A stretch of 64,000 bases of DNA from Paralichthys olivaceus (GCF_024713975.1 NC_091111.1:17985501-18049500); one strand, 5' to 3'; shown: positions 1-30,800, numbered from the stretch's first letter. A program made the numbers and translations. Notes: generated by a model from the sequence alone, not told the origin.

Positions 1-17470
<17,470 letters not shown>

Positions 17471-17555
17471 GAGTGACGGGTTCATTGAAAGGCTCTGAAA
17501 CACCCTCACTGTCATGATTTGTTCACAGGGTCGAATCCAGGCTGGGTTTGTACAG

Positions 17556-17680
17556 CGATGGAAGTACTCGGGTTATTTTCTTTACATAAGAGAACTACTT
17601 CCGATGTGTAAAAATACAAATCAAAGTTTTAAAAAAAATACTTGTATTTACTGGATCAAAAGTAAAAGTACTAATTTTAC
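17556..17680. repeat. AGTAC-rich teleost repeat fragment
   Basis: GATGGAAGTACTCGGGTTAT, then TACTTGTATTTACTGG and AAAAGTAAAAGTACTAATTT recall the abundant fish repeat built of AAGTAAAAGTAC-type words. A second fragment is at 18505-18625 (GAAGAAGTACTCAGATGTAA, CTGCAAGTAAAAAATG, CGTAAAAGTACCAATTAA), and a short piece (ACTCAAGTAAAGTACAA) is at 24354-24370. They look like old, broken copies of one non-autonomous element. Confidence 0.45.
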
Positions 17681-18504
17681 AGCATTTAAAATCTTTCTGG
17701 ATAATATTCTTCATCCTTTAACATATGACAGGGTTTTAATATTTTACATGTTTGAGGTTGAATTATTTACAGTTTGGTGGTTTCATCTATAACGTAATCT
17801 AAAGTATGATCAACTATAATAAAATTTAAATCTACTATATTACAATAAACAGAATAAAACCTCTTCATGTATTAAATTATATTTTAAAGGAAATCTAACG
17901 AAGGAGAATAAGCCCTGTGATGTTGAAGCAGGAAACAATGAGGCTCTGATCGTCCATCATTATGTCAACGGTAATGGTGGTCATGACGATTATAATGACG
18001 ATCATTTATCTGACCATGACGTAATCATCTGCATTTGTTCTGCCTGACAGCTCGAGATGGAGCGGACGCAGAAATCAAGTAACATTTTAAAACTCGACAC
18101 CTTTAAAAACTGAAAAGAAAGTGTTTCAGGTGACTTTGGGGAGTTGGCAGCGGAGACGACAGATGCTCGGATCATGTGGGAGAAGGATTTTTTTAACCTT
18201 TGTGTGGTTTGACGTCCCTCTGTGTTAGCTCAACATCTAATTGACCAGACAGCAGCCGTGACTGAGGCCCGTCAGGGTGGAGCATTAATCCCACTGGGAC
18301 AACTTTCCATTTATCAGCCCTGTTAGTTTCATTACCTGTAAATTATGACATTCATCTAAGTCTTCACATGTACTGCAGCATACTCTGCATCTACACACAT
18401 TCAACTCTACACCTTTTCCTTTGCTTTCATTGTCACTGTGCATAGAGCTTTCATTAAAAACATTTAAAATCCTACACATTGAGGGTTTAAAGAATGAAAT
18501 ACAG

Positions 18505-18625
18505 GAGTTGGAAGAAGTACTCAGATGTAAATAGTCTACAGATACTCAGCTGCAAGTAAAAAATGTTACCGTATTAGTATCAATGTATATTTTAAGTACT
18601 AACCGTAAAAGTACCAATTAATCAG
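18505..18625. repeat. AGTAC-rich teleost repeat fragment, second copy
   Basis: GTTGGAAGAAGTACTCAGAT is followed by CTGCAAGTAAAAAATG and by AAGTACTAACCGTAAAAGTA. It shows the same word pattern as the piece at 17556-17680. No terminal repeats or target-site duplication could be fixed. Confidence 0.45.
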
Positions 18626-21082
18626 AATCCATTCACCTACATTATGTCTTGTTGGATAATAATTATTGAAACACGAGTGCATCGCTTGAATCGGAACAAT
18701 GGGGTTGATTGTAAATGCTTTGCTGAGTCATTTCCCTCCAGGATCAATATAATCAGTTATAAGTATCTTGAGTTATAAAGTGGAATTAAATTATTCTGTA
18801 TTAAACAGAAGCTGTTTCTTGGATGAAGATGCTGAGTTAAAGCATCTCTTCTAAATGTTTGCTGACCTAAAACTATTACTGTAATTGTTTATATTTTTCC
18901 CTGCGCTGACTGAGTGAATTCCTCTTGAATAATCCTCCCACCCTTGTCCACCGACTCTCTGAGGAGGATAAGCTGATAACTTCACCCGAGGCTTTCCCCG
19001 AGCCCTTGATCACATCAGTGATTATAACGAGATGAGCTGTGAAGCAGAGAGAACAATCACGCGTCTAAAAATATCTGCATCGTCAGTTCCTGTTGCAGTT
19101 TTACAGCAAGAGAGGAGCATCTGTTTGCATGTTTCAGTAACGTGATCCAGATTGGTTTTACTGGATCTGTTGTCGCTGGTCAGATGATTGAATTCAGAAT
19201 TGTATCTTCTACCAAACAACAGGATATTTAGAACACAGACGTTTAGTAAAAATAAATACAACTCCGACTTTTATGATGTTTTCCAGGAATACGGTTCAAT
19301 AGAGGGGGCGCCACAAGAGGGCAATATAGTCATGAATTAAGGATCAAGAAATAAACTTATCTTTGTGTTATTGGAAGATATATTTTAATTGAGCATGCAA
19401 ATCATCTTTGTTGCTTTTATTTTGGAGAGAGAGACGTTTTATTGTGGAAGTATAACTCAGTGTTTCTGTCCATCTCTGTATCCTAAGATGTTTTTAGAAT
19501 GAAAAGTAAAAGTATAAGACTGGATTCATCCAATAATCTGCAGACAGAGTTTTCATTAATTATGTTGTTTCCCAGTTTTTGGCCGATTTGTTTCTTCCTC
19601 TGTTACAATGGTTCCTAACTTTTGAAACGCAGCCCAACACCTCAGGCTGAATAAACACATCGAACAGGTGAAATTAATAACATCACTCGCCGCATCGCAC
19701 TGAAATAATTGCAGGAGAGGAGACGTCATTAAATGCTGTTACCTCCCACTATGACTAAGTCAAAATGGCTGCTGTAAAAATGAAAAGATAAGACTTCTTT
19801 AATGTGACTCTTCTGGAAATGATAAAGAATAATAAATGATAGAGAATAAGAAGAGCGCTGATGCACGTTTGAAAAATATATTGAGATAAAGTAGATGGAT
19901 GGACAGGGAAGAAAGACATTGATGTTCATCTGCATTGATTTTAAAATTCTACTTATCACTTTTGAAGCAATGAAAGTCCGAGCTGCATTAAGAACTTTTT
20001 ATTCAGGCTCATTAATGAAGCTGATATCTATGAGTTTGTGAAATAAATCTGAATGTGGTTATAGAGGGAACTGTTGGGCCATTCTTGTTTTATTATCTTT
20101 CTCTTAATGTAATTTTTTTTTTTGGTTATTATTTCGGTTAAGCACTTTATGAAGAAAAGTGCTATATAAATAAAGGTTTTATTATTATTATATAATTTAA
20201 AGTGAACATGGAAATATAATTTTACAGCAGATATTTTTGACAAAGCAGAGAACAAAAGCGTCACTCCAACTCAGGGGAGTCATTCCAGGGTCTTTGTTTT
20301 GTGAATGCATGCTCACTGGAACAGCTCGTCGAGAACTGAGCCATTGTTAATGTTATTAATTACACGTGTGTGGAAATCAATATGGCTGCTGTGATAAACG
20401 TCTCTATTGCAGGAGAGTTGTGTGTCTTCAGTGTGTAAAGACACAAAGCTCAGATCTGGAGGAACACAGACACAACAGAGGATAAACCAGTGGAGGTCAT
20501 TCAGTGCATTTAAACCAAATAAAGAAATAAAGGTTGTGTTGTGTGCATTATGGTTTTTAATAGATTTCTTATGTTACTGTCAAACAAACAATTTGGACTT
20601 TTTACAGTAAAGCAGTGAACATTTACCAGTGCATGTTCTTTTCAGTCATCCCTTTTGAATCAGTCCTAGTATGTCAGGATACTATTTGGTGCCTGATAAC
20701 GATCCAGTAGCCTGAACAATAATGATGTGAGAGGATCAAACATCACAACATTTTCACTTTCTAACAGCTGGAGTACTCAGATACTCCACGAAAAAAAAAA
20801 TTTGTGTTACCTTATTTCAGAGAACACTGGGTCACAACGTGCCCAAAAAACTGCACAGCATATAGATCATTTTACTTTTCACTATTAGCCAATTTCAATA
20901 AGTATTTTTATGGGACTCCGAAGTATCTTTTCTCACATACTTACGTTTCCTAGGATTCATGTTTTATCCGTGTCCTGTCGCAAAACAACCGACGTCCAGC
21001 TGAAAGTACTGCCACGTTCGGTTACAGCTTTATTGCAGTTTCTCGCTTTTGTTGAAATGTCCTAAAGAAGCTGGGATCAGTC

Positions 21083-23649
21083 TCAGACCACCGACGTGGT
21101 GCTCTCTGGGTTGATGCGAACCGGCCTCGTGCTTTTCCTCAGGTCCTGCAGCTGTTTGGCCGGTTTGCCCACGCCCTCCTCGAACCTCCGCTCCACCACG
21201 GGCAGCACCGTGTCGTGGAGGAAGGTGGCGTTCTGCAGGACGAAGGCCTTCTTCTCGGGGTCCTGCTCGCAGCGGAGGCTGTAGTCCACGTGCTGCACGG
21301 CCACCAGGATGATCTCCCTCAGGCTCTCCAGCAGCACCATGTGCAGCTCGGGGAAGTAGAGCTTCAGTCCTTCCTCCAGGAAGCTCATCATCTGCTTGGT
21401 GAAGGCCACGATGGTGTAGCTCAGGTTCACCCAGCAGCCGTCACCAGTGTACTGCTCGAAGCTGCCAATGCCGCAGCTGCGCATCTCGTCCTGCAGAGAA
21501 AAAGACCAATATGATAATGTATCTGTGACATCATTCTTCCAATCTGACGTTACTTCACTGACAACTTGAGAACCAACAAGAACAAACAGAACGTGCACCT
21601 TGAGTTTAGTCAGAGCCTCGGGGGTCATGAGGTTCATCCTCCTCCACATCTCCTCGGAGTTTCGGTGCTTGGTGGCTTCGATGATGATGTCGTTGTAGCT
21701 CTGCAGCGCCGCCTTGATGTCTTTGACCAGCAGCGACTGCAAGGTGAAGGTCAGGTCCAGGCCGATCTCTGTCAGCTGCTGACAGTGTTCTTTAGCCACT
21801 TTCACACACTCCGCTGCCGTTGACAGGCTCTCCTTACTGTCGAACACCTGAAGACAATAAACAGTCCCAGTTTCAGGATGACTGTCACATCATTAAACCC
21901 TGTGGTTGTCCTGTCTGACTTTGTGACTCGTCTCCTCTTCCTACCTGTTTGCTGAAGGCGTCCACGAACATCCTCATGGCCGATTTGGACCAGACCACGA
22001 AGGCAGAGTAGCAGCCTGTGTTTCCTGCAAAATCCATCTCAAACTCCTTGGCCGTCTCCAGCAAGCTGGTGAAGAAGATGTTGCAGAGTTTGTGGATGTA
22101 GAGCAGCGTGGCTCCCTCGATGCGAAGCTGCCGTATGGCCGTCTGCACCGCGGCAGCACGGTTCTTCAGAAACAGCTCGCAGGCTTTTGTGGACTGGCCT
22201 GAAACACAGCGGAATAAAACTATTCAGCAGGAGTGGAAAAGTAGATTCAGCCCAGATGTTTTAATGGATTCATGCTGTAATTCTCGATTGTGTTGTTGTC
22301 TATTGTAGCTACGACTACACACTTTTTTTAGAAAGGTTGACCTCTTCATTTTTTGCTGAAATAGAAAACAATAAACATAAATTAATGGGATTTAATATTG
22401 TCCCCCAGAAACGATTAGCCCATGGTGGCGTGAAGACGGTTTAGAGAAGACACAAGACCAGCTGCTGTGTGGTGGATGTGTGAGGTGTGACTGAAAACAA
22501 AATACCTAGTCTGATCAGCTGGGACACAGCCCGTCTTGTGGCTTTAGGTCCTCCGCGAAGTGAACGATCCGGAGACAACTCGAACACCAGGACCTCCGTC
22601 AGCTGCCGCACACGCTCCTCCACCGTCAGCCTGAGGTCTTTGACCTTCTGGGTGACCGGCTCGTCTTTGAGATACTCGTTGAGTTTGTCCAGCAGGTCCA
22701 CGGCGCCCTCGAAGTCTCTCTGGGCGATGCAGACGTCCAGATCCTCGGGCAACTCCTGGATCCACTCCGGGCTGAGGTCCACGCCTTCTTGGGCGTCCAC
22801 TGGCTCGTCCTCGTCGAAAGGGTTGGTGGACACCTCTGCTCTCACAGGTGAGATCGGGACCTCCTCCTCTTTCTTGTGCCGCTCCTTGGTGACCTTGCTC
22901 TTCTTGGTTTCGTCCAGGATCTCCAGCCACTCCTTCTTGACCTTGCTGTTCTCCGCCTGGAAGATGCGGCTGTCGGGGAACATGAGGATCTTGAACATGT
23001 CCTTCATGGGGGGGTTGTCTTTCACGTTGATCACGGCGAAGCTCTCCAGGTCGTACAGGGCGTTGTACTTGTACTTCACGGTGCCTCTGCGGTTGGGCAG
23101 CCAGGTGGCGATCAGCAGGCAGTCGTTCATGAGGAAAGCGTGCACCTTCTGGATGGGGGACATGTTGTCCACGTCAAACTCAACCAGGTCTCCGTTGTAG
23201 ACAAGGTGCCTCCCCGGGGTGTCCATGATGGTCTTAGCTCCCTCCACCTTCTCCAGCAGGGAGGTGAGCGTCCTCTGCTTCAGCTCCTCGGTCTCTTTGG
23301 GGAAAGCAGCCTGCATCTCCTTGGAGGTCTCGTCCTTGTCCGTGGACAGCAGGGCCTGGGTGATGCTCTCCATGATGCTCTTCTGCTCGGTGAGGATGTG
23401 GCTCAGCTGGTACATCTCGCTCTCCAGGTAGGAGATCTCCTTGGCCGTCTCGATGAACTGCCTGTAGTTCTTGTAGACGTTCTTCTTCAGGTTCTGCGCC
23501 GTCTCGTCCGCCAGGTTCTGGATCTTCTGCCGGTGCTCCTGCAGGTCTCGGTCGCCGTCGGACTGTTGCGACAGCTGCTTCACGTAGTTCTGCGGCTCGA
23601 AGTTCGGCGACTCGAGCAGCTTCCGGAGCCGGTTACCGGTTTCCGACAT
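21083..23649 (-). CDS. exoc8: Exocyst complex component 8 (Exo84)
   Basis: EXOC8 is a subunit of the octameric exocyst, which tethers secretory vesicles to the plasma membrane; its PH region is the RalA-binding part. Four coding exons: 23649-22506, 22198-21945, 21847-21599 and 21490-21083, all GT-AG, giving 684 residues (human 725). The start ATG (23649) opens MSETGNRLRKLLESP, followed by the family signature YVKQLSQQSDGDRDLQEHRQ and an N-terminal coiled region to about residue 100. The PH domain follows at roughly 150-265 (LVYNGDLVEFD through SRIFQAENSKVKKEWLEIL), then NPFDEDEP and the Exo84 C-terminal helical part (ELPEDLDVCIAQRDFEGAVD; LRGGPKATRRAVSQLIRLG). It ends RINPESTTSVV as in mammals. 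Human EXOC8 is, to my knowledge, a single-exon gene, so three introns here are of interest. It is head-to-head with sprtn. Confidence 0.96.
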
Positions 23650-24630
23650 GTTGTGCGTTTGTTGTGTTAAAAATCAAGTCGACGCTAAATGTTCGCAGAG
23701 GAAGAGTCGGTCACAGCTCCTCCGTTCATTTCCGCTTTGAAACCCAAACAGGAAGTAGTCAACTCCCTTGGAACGTCACGGGATTCAGGCGAAACTCAGA
23801 TGATCAACAAACAGCTCACACAGTGGTTATTTTCTTTAAATGATTTTTGTTGTGATTGAAACATAATGTCACTCTTCACTCAAAATCATTTAAATATTAA
23901 TTTAAAATTTAAAATTTGACAATATCTTTAATTATTTTGATCATGAAGCGACAAAAAAAGACCCCGGAAAGGTTTTTGTATCGACCAACTACATAATATA
24001 CATAAAGACTACATATCCCAGGATTCATTGCTTTGTTTTTTTGGCTCAACTTTCAGTTTCACAATAAGAGCAGATAAAAAAGCTGAGTTCTAAGAAGCCA
24101 CTTGAAAACTATAAATTATAAGTTCTGATCTTACGACAGTTTCTAAAAATGTTTATTTTATCTCGTTTTTTTCTCTTATCTTCATCTGTTACATATTGTT
24201 ATTCCTGTATCTATCTATTTTTATTCTAATGCTGTGTGATCACTACATTTGTCATTGTACTTGTAAAGCACCTTGTAAATGTGTTCTGCAAGGTGCTATA
24301 AAGTACAAAAAAATCGTATTATTATTGCTACTAAGTGGTAGAAAATACGAAAACTCAAGTAAAGTACAATTATACAAAAAACTATAAAAGTACAGCACTT
24401 GTTTTAATTTGTGTAATTTTATTTTGAAATTCAGCGGAAGTAGGTCAAATTTTGAGCGGAGGGACACCGGAAGTTTTTGGCGGCTGTGGGCAAACGTCAA
24501 CAAGAAGAAAAGATGGAGTCATTCTAGACATTCTCACAGTTTACTGAGATGTTTTAACAGAACGTGCATTGGACAGATGCCAACCGAGGTGAGCTAACGT
24601 CCGTCAGCTGGTTAATGACTTCCTGTTGTC
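23650..24630. promoter_or_regulatory. bidirectional promoter region of exoc8 and sprtn
   Basis: This 981-bp interval separates two divergent start codons. Sites seen: a ZNF143/STAF-type match ACTACATATCCCAGGATTC (24008-24026; family consensus ACTACAATTCCCAGCATGC), an ETS site CCGGAAGT (24467-24474) running into TTTTTGGCGG (24474-24483), an E2F-like word, and a second GCGGAAGT near 24434. On the exoc8 side TTTCCGC and AGGAAGT lie within 110 bp of the ATG. The E2F-like site would suit sprtn, an S-phase repair gene; that is inference. The middle is AT-rich and holds an AGTAC-type repeat scrap. Confidence 0.55.
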
Positions 24631-27098
24631 ATGGAGGAGGATTTCCTGCTCGCGCTGCAGCTGCAGGAGCAGTTTGACACCGAGTACCAGGCGTCGTCGT
24701 TCCCGTCGAACCGTCTCGATGATGTCGGACAGAGCAGCAGCAAGAAGCGGAGGCTGGACGTGTCCTCCTCCGGCACCGGCGGCGAGGTCGTCCCCCACTG
24801 GGAGAAGCCCGAGAGGCCGCTGTCCATCGTGGACGAGTCCTGGGAGACGCTGGACCCCAGCCCCGATGTCCGGGCCATGTTCCTGGAGTTCAACCACACG
24901 TTCTTCTGGGGGAAGCTCAGCGGCGTGGAGGTGAAGTGGAGCCGCCGAATGACGCTGTAAGTCACCTGCTGTCAGCTGGTGTCTGATGTTGACGTGGCTG
25001 TTCGGTCAAAATCACTGTATCATCCAAATCCTGTAAAATTGCCTGATTTTTACATGGAGTTTGGTTTGGGTCATCTCAATAAATCAATGCTGCTGATTTA
25101 TCGTTGATATTTCCATGCACAGTTTAATGTGTCTGCTCTTTTTCTTAGATGTGCCGGTGTGTGTTCGTACGAGGGCCGAGGTGGACTGTGTTCCATCAGA
25201 CTCAGTGAACCTCTGCTGAAACTGAGACCCAGAAAAGACCTGGTTCAGGTAACGAGGAAACACTCAAGTCTTAAATCCCAGCTGGGAATGTGATCTGGAT
25301 TCCTTGATCAGAGAGGAATCTTTTTTTTTTTTTCCCCAGACTCTCCTCCATGAAATGATTCACGCCCTCCTGTTCGTGACCCAGAACAACAGAGACAGAG
25401 ACGGTCACGGACCTGAGTTCTGCAAACATATGAATCGTATCAACGATGCCACTGGAACGAATATCACCGTACGACCTCTTCTAATACACATTCAGCCGAA
25501 ATCTTATCAGTGAATTAATACTGTGATCTAAAGAAAAAACAACCCACTGAAACTCCTGTCCGTCCTCCGTCTTCTCCTCAGATCTACCACAGCTTCCACG
25601 ATGAGGTTGATGTGTACCGGCAGCACTGGTGGCGGTGCAACGGGCCCTGCCAGAACCGCAAGCCCTTCTTTGGCTACGTGAAGAGGGCCATGAACCGGGC
25701 TCCGTCGTCTCTGGACCCCTGGTGGGCGGACCACCAGAGGACGTGTGGCGGGACTTACACCAAGATCAAGGAGCCTGAAGGATATGGCAAGAAAGGCAAG
25801 AAGGATGGTAAAAAGGACGGGAAGACGTTAATTAAGGAGACCTCTGGAAGTGGCAAACCTTCCAGTACAGCTACAGGTAACACGACCGGACCTCCTGTGT
25901 GTCTTCAGCTGTAATCGATGTGTAGTTTCAACATTTATAGATAGATAGATAGATAGATAGACATACTTTATTACGTACCGTTAAGTGTTTTAGAATCACT
26001 TATTTGCACAGACCATGAAGTGTCATTTAAATATATAAATATAAAGTTATTTGATGCCGTATAAACTGGATAACTTATTTCTGTACAGCGAGAGGAAGTG
26101 GAGATGTGTCGTCCGTCTTGATATCCAGTCTACGGCTCTGGTCTACTGCTTCACTCTAATTTGCACTTCTTCTCCTCTCAGGTTCTGGATCACAGGATAT
26201 AAGGAACATTATCCCGTTTACCGGTAAAGGCTTCCTTCTCGGGGGGAAGTCGCAGACCTCCACGTCTTCCTCCCCATTTCACAAACCAACAGTTCCTCCT
26301 GTGAAAACACCATCGTCCAGCCCAGTCTCCTCTCCTCCCAAGAAACTCTTCCCCCCCTCGTCCCCGGCTAAAAGTCTCACTTCGCCTGTACGCTCTGGAA
26401 TCTCTGGTGCTTTTCCCTCCACGGGCCAAAAGCCGCCTAAAAAGAGGTCGGTGGGTAACACGCGTGTGTTTGTCAACATCAACGGGTCACCGGTTAGAAT
26501 CCTTAAACCACACAGCAACAGCAACAGAAGCCAAGGAGCAGAGACAACAAAGCAAAAGTCCATCCAGGATGTTTTTAACAGCATAGGCGTCAGAAAATCA
26601 GGGAGCCACTCCTCAAATACTGAGACTAAAAGAGACTCGCTGACATCGCCAAAGACGAGCGCTACCTCAGTCTCTTCACTGATTCCTAAACAACAAAGTT
26701 CCTCCTCTGCCAGCACGCCTACGCCAGGTCCAACTGTAGTTTTAAACAGAGACAGCACCGATAAACCAACACAGTCAAAATATTTCAACAGTGACAGTAC
26801 GTCAGGAGCAGCAGGTGGAGGTCAGAACCCGAGGAAGAGGCCGTGGGACAACAGCTCAGCCAGCGTCTTTGACTTCTTCCAGAAAACATTAGGCGCCGAA
26901 TCATCAGCGTCAGGGGAGTCGGTAAAGACGAGATCACCTGCAGTGCAGCGAAGACCTGTTACTGCTACAGCCACCACTTCTTCCTCCTCCTCCTCCTCAT
27001 CCTCCTCCTCCTCCTCGCTGATGGTCAGCTGTCCCGTGTGCCAAGCGAAGGTGCAGGAGTCAAAGATCAATGAGCATCTTGACTCCTGTCTCTGCTGA
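24631..27098 (+). CDS. sprtn: SprT-like metalloprotease Spartan (DNA-protein crosslink repair)
   Basis: SPRTN is the DNA-dependent protease that degrades DNA-protein crosslinks at replication forks; it is recruited through PCNA, p97/VCP and ubiquitin. Exons: 24631-24956, 25149-25248, 25340-25468, 25582-25876, 26182-27098, giving 588 residues. Seen: N-terminal MEEDFLLALQLQEQF; the zinc site H146-E147-M-I-H150 (TLLHEMIHALLFVT) with H165 in GHGPEF; HWWRCNGPCQ and HQRTCGGTYTKIKEPE closing the SprT domain; an SHP box FTGKGFLLG at about 296-304 for p97; a PIP-box-like QKSIQDVF; and a C-terminal UBZ4 finger with C567, C570, H582, C586 that ends two residues after the last ligand. Serine runs near the C-terminus come from a TCC microsatellite (about 26980-27017). 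The catalytic triad is intact. Confidence 0.97.
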
Positions 27099-27866
27099 GG
27101 AGAAAAAAAACGAACTTCCAAATATCCGAGAGAAGTTTCAGGGAATTAGTTTTAACATTTGCCTTTTTGTGGTATTAACAACTTTTGGTTTTAATACATG
27201 GTTTAACTTCCAAGTTAGATTGTTTTTTCATACACATAATACAATAATACACATTCTTCTCTTATCACAAGTGCCGGCTGACAGCCCAATGCTTTAGCAT
27301 TTTAAGAAAGCATCAGGGTTTAACAGATAATGTAAGTTCACTGAGTTTTCAGTTTCATCAGGAAAAAACATTTCCAGTAAATCCTCAGGTTTGTGTGTTT
27401 TATCAGAATGTGAAGCACTGTGGTTTTCACTGCATGGAATACGTCATTCTAACACTATTTTCTATCGTATTGATCAGCAATCAGTGACAGTTCCAGTATG
27501 ATGTGAAAACTGCTGCAGGTATTTTTGCCTCCTCTGTGGGTGGATGGGCTGATTTTAGTCCGATGTGTCCTTCAGACATCAGGAGACACCGACTGACCCC
27601 TGCTGATCTGCAGGAATCACATTTCACACTCGCTAGCTGTTTATTTCCACTTCGCTCTGACACCGAACACTGCGTCCGTCCGCAGGGTCGGGCTCTGTGA
27701 GGGTTTCTGAATATTCCATAGTCATGCTGCAATACTGATGTTCACATTTACAGTAAAACACAGGAGGGTGGTTTTCACTTTTATTATTTGTACGTGAAAT
27801 GTGAAGATTACTGCAAAAACATCCGAATTTTATACGTTTAAGTTCTTTGTTCATGGTTTTGTTGCT

Positions 27867-27872
27867 AATAAA
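27867..27872 (+). terminator. sprtn: AATAAA polyadenylation signal, probable sprtn 3' end
   Basis: This canonical AATAAA lies 769 bp after the sprtn stop, followed by the T-rich ATTTTATTGTTCAATTTACC. It is the first canonical signal on this strand after the stop that I could find. Confidence 0.45.
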
Positions 27873-30800
27873 ATTATTTTATTGTTCAATTTACCTGTTT
27901 GGAGTAATTACAAGTGACCACAACAAATATCATCAAACAATAAATATTCACTACTAAATTATTTTACTTTCAGAGCTTTTTAAAATCTGTGATAATGTGA
28001 CACAGACATTCAAAGAACAAAACCTCTGAGAGTGTGTATAGTGAAGGGGGGTGTGCTGTGTGAGGAAGGCAGACAGATAGTGGGCGTACCAGAGCTGGTG
28101 GGTGAGGGGGAGTAGAGGGTGAGGTCAGAGGTCAGACAGCGTGAGGCCAGCTGCTGATCAGGACTACGCCCTCCTGTCGCCGCAGCCCAGACTGGAGCGA
28201 GGCCAGGGGCAGTGACAGAGCGTGTCAGAATCCACACGTCCCGCTCCGGTCACCACATCCTCGTGCTGAGAAAACCATCTGGCTGCACAGGCGTCAACCC
28301 CGTCAAGTGATGAATGCATCCGGGACAGGAAGCGTGGATTCTCTCTGACGCTTGAGGTCGTGAGATGAGACGTTTAAAGAATACCACTCAGTGGAGCTCA
28401 TCCCTCCACCAAGGCCCAACCGCCCCTTTAAATTCAAAGTTACACAAACTTGCATTTTGTGTTTTTGCAAAACCCCACCACCACAGAGACCGATCCTGTG
28501 TGACTCGGGGAGGAAACCCTCATCCTCCTCTTCCTCCTGCTGAGGCCCCGCAACAGCTGTCACCACCGGCCACTCCTCTTTCCTGACCTGCCACACACTA
28601 CAGGAAGCTGACCTCCTCCAAACGCACACTCACAACCTCCCTCCTTCCTTTCACACCCATTGTCTCTCTCTGACGGTGACACATCCCAGACAAGCTCCAA
28701 GTTCAACGCGGTGACGTTGTGTCAGTTGTTCCTGTAGCGAGACGGGACGGAAGCACACTTTTGTGTTATTATTTGAGGTGTCGGTTCATATTATTGAATT
28801 TTAATTCAGAAGGTGGCAGAAAACCAAAATTCAAAAGAAAAAACCTAAAATGATGTAAGAAGAAATAAGATAAAACATAAATTGACTTTCAAAGTAAATC
28901 ATTTGTTGATCTACTAATACAATGGCCATTTAAACAGCAGAATGAAATGTACAGGAGTGACGTGTGTATATTCACTGTACTCTTTCTTTGGCCTTTAGGT
29001 AAGAGATCACATTTCCAGCCGGGACTATAAGCGGATATCTTTGGACCATTATTAGCCAGCCTACGCTAAGTGATCCAAACTCATTGTGCTTTTTAGTAAC
29101 GCAGATTAACACCACCCTGCTACGGTTACATGCATCCCCAGGGGGTTCCATCATACGCCTAATCCTTAGATCGCAGGCGGCAGCGACGATAATGATAATG
29201 GTGGTGGGGATGAAAGCTTACAGAGGGTCCCGCTGCTCATAAAACCCCTGAAACAAACAGATTGTCCCTGAACCGGCTGGGTAAACTGTGCAGATGTGGA
29301 CTGTTAGCTGATGGCTAATTGCTGGAGCGGGCAGAGGGGATTTGGATTTGTTCAAGGGCAAATACAACATTTAATTCCAAATTGATAGAATGCTATTAAA
29401 ACAATTTGAGACACATTCGAATCTCAGGACGATGATATCTGCTTAACTTAATCTCACATTGTATATATATTAGTTCTAGTTCATTTATATATTTTATATT
29501 TACTTGCATTTATATTGTATATTGATGCTGTAACAGAGTTCCCTGTTGTGGGACTAATAAAAGATTACTGTACCGTATCATATCGTATTGTACCATGTAT
29601 ATATATATATATATATATATATCTTATCTTATGTATCTTGTGCATCTTAATGTTTTAACTGTCAGAGACAAATGAGTTAAATATTATCTATTGAAACAGA
29701 CAGATGAGGAATACCAGGCTTCAGGCTTTCATCCATCTGCCTGACTCTGTGTGTGTGTGTGTGTGTGTGTGTGGTACACAGCACATGCTCTTCTCTGTCT
29801 AAAGAGCGTGTGTGATGCTTTTGTGTGTTGGTTTCATGGTTATTGTTGTATTATTGTTGTGTCGGGCCGCAGACCAGGGGGGGCGGGAAGTGAAGCCCAC
29901 CATCTGTCCTTTATATTCAAACTATTGTCTACACACACACACACACACACACACACTCCTGTCATGACCTCAAACCCTCTGTCTGCACTATGATGTCATG
30001 AGGGTGGAAATCTATCCATTTGTTTTATTTGAGGGAATCAAACAATCACACTCCTCTATTAAATGTAATTAAATGTTAAATCGTACAAAGTATAGATTTC
30101 TTATTAAAACAGGGACAAATCAACATGAGCTAACTTTGGTTTTATCATTAGAGATGTAACAGACAATCATCGGAACAAAGATTCACTCGTTTAAAAGATC
30201 AGAAGTTGAAATTCTCTTTTTCCTTCAATGAAAGTTAAGAAATTATGATCAACAGTGAATCATCTTTCTTCATGCAGATGATATTTGTACAGTTTGAGTT
30301 CATAAACAAATTATTTGGGCTTAAATATGTCAGGTTTTTTTTTACTATAATCCAATTCAAGAGTGTGGTTTATAGGAATTTAATTGAATTATCTTCTTAT
30401 GAAATGTTTTGAGTAATCATTCATTTAGAGTAATTATCAAATGACACATGAATAAACATGATAATTGGAGACAGTTGTGTTGTTGGCAGGGAGACGCCCA
30501 GCAGTCACTGTGTTAAATGGACAGGAAGCAGATTTCACTGCCACGAGCCACAAGCGTCAACTTTACAACAATTCATCTCAACAGGAGAGAAGTGGAGCTC
30601 CAAAATAAAAGTCTCTGCACTGCACACACATCACCTCCACGGCAACACAATAAAGAGATAATAACCCATAAGAAATACAGTATATTCAAAATACACACAA
30701 TAAATCACATGTACAAATATACTGATGCCATTTGACAAAATGGGAAATGAGTCACTCAAATTTGTTTTATCCCACTTCTACCATTGAAAAATAAAACATA

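Larger units (their letters stand above)
17471..21082. other. intergenic, trim67 to exoc8 3' end
   Basis: No gene is seen. The exoc8 3' UTR must lie at its right end (minus strand). It holds fragments of an AGTAC-rich fish repeat (17556-17680, 18505-18625) and, near 20140-20190, a tail of the form AAGTGCTATATAAATAAAGG followed by TTATTATTA, the kind of 3' end left by fish LINEs. Confidence 0.5.

Noticed and set aside
22876-23670. 264-codon plus-strand frame over exoc8 exon 1
   Set aside because: Leucine/valine-rich antisense shadow of the real exoc8 exon.
23650-24630. uORFs in the sprtn leader (for example from 24409)
   Set aside because: The transcription start is unknown, so whether these ATGs are in the mRNA cannot be said.
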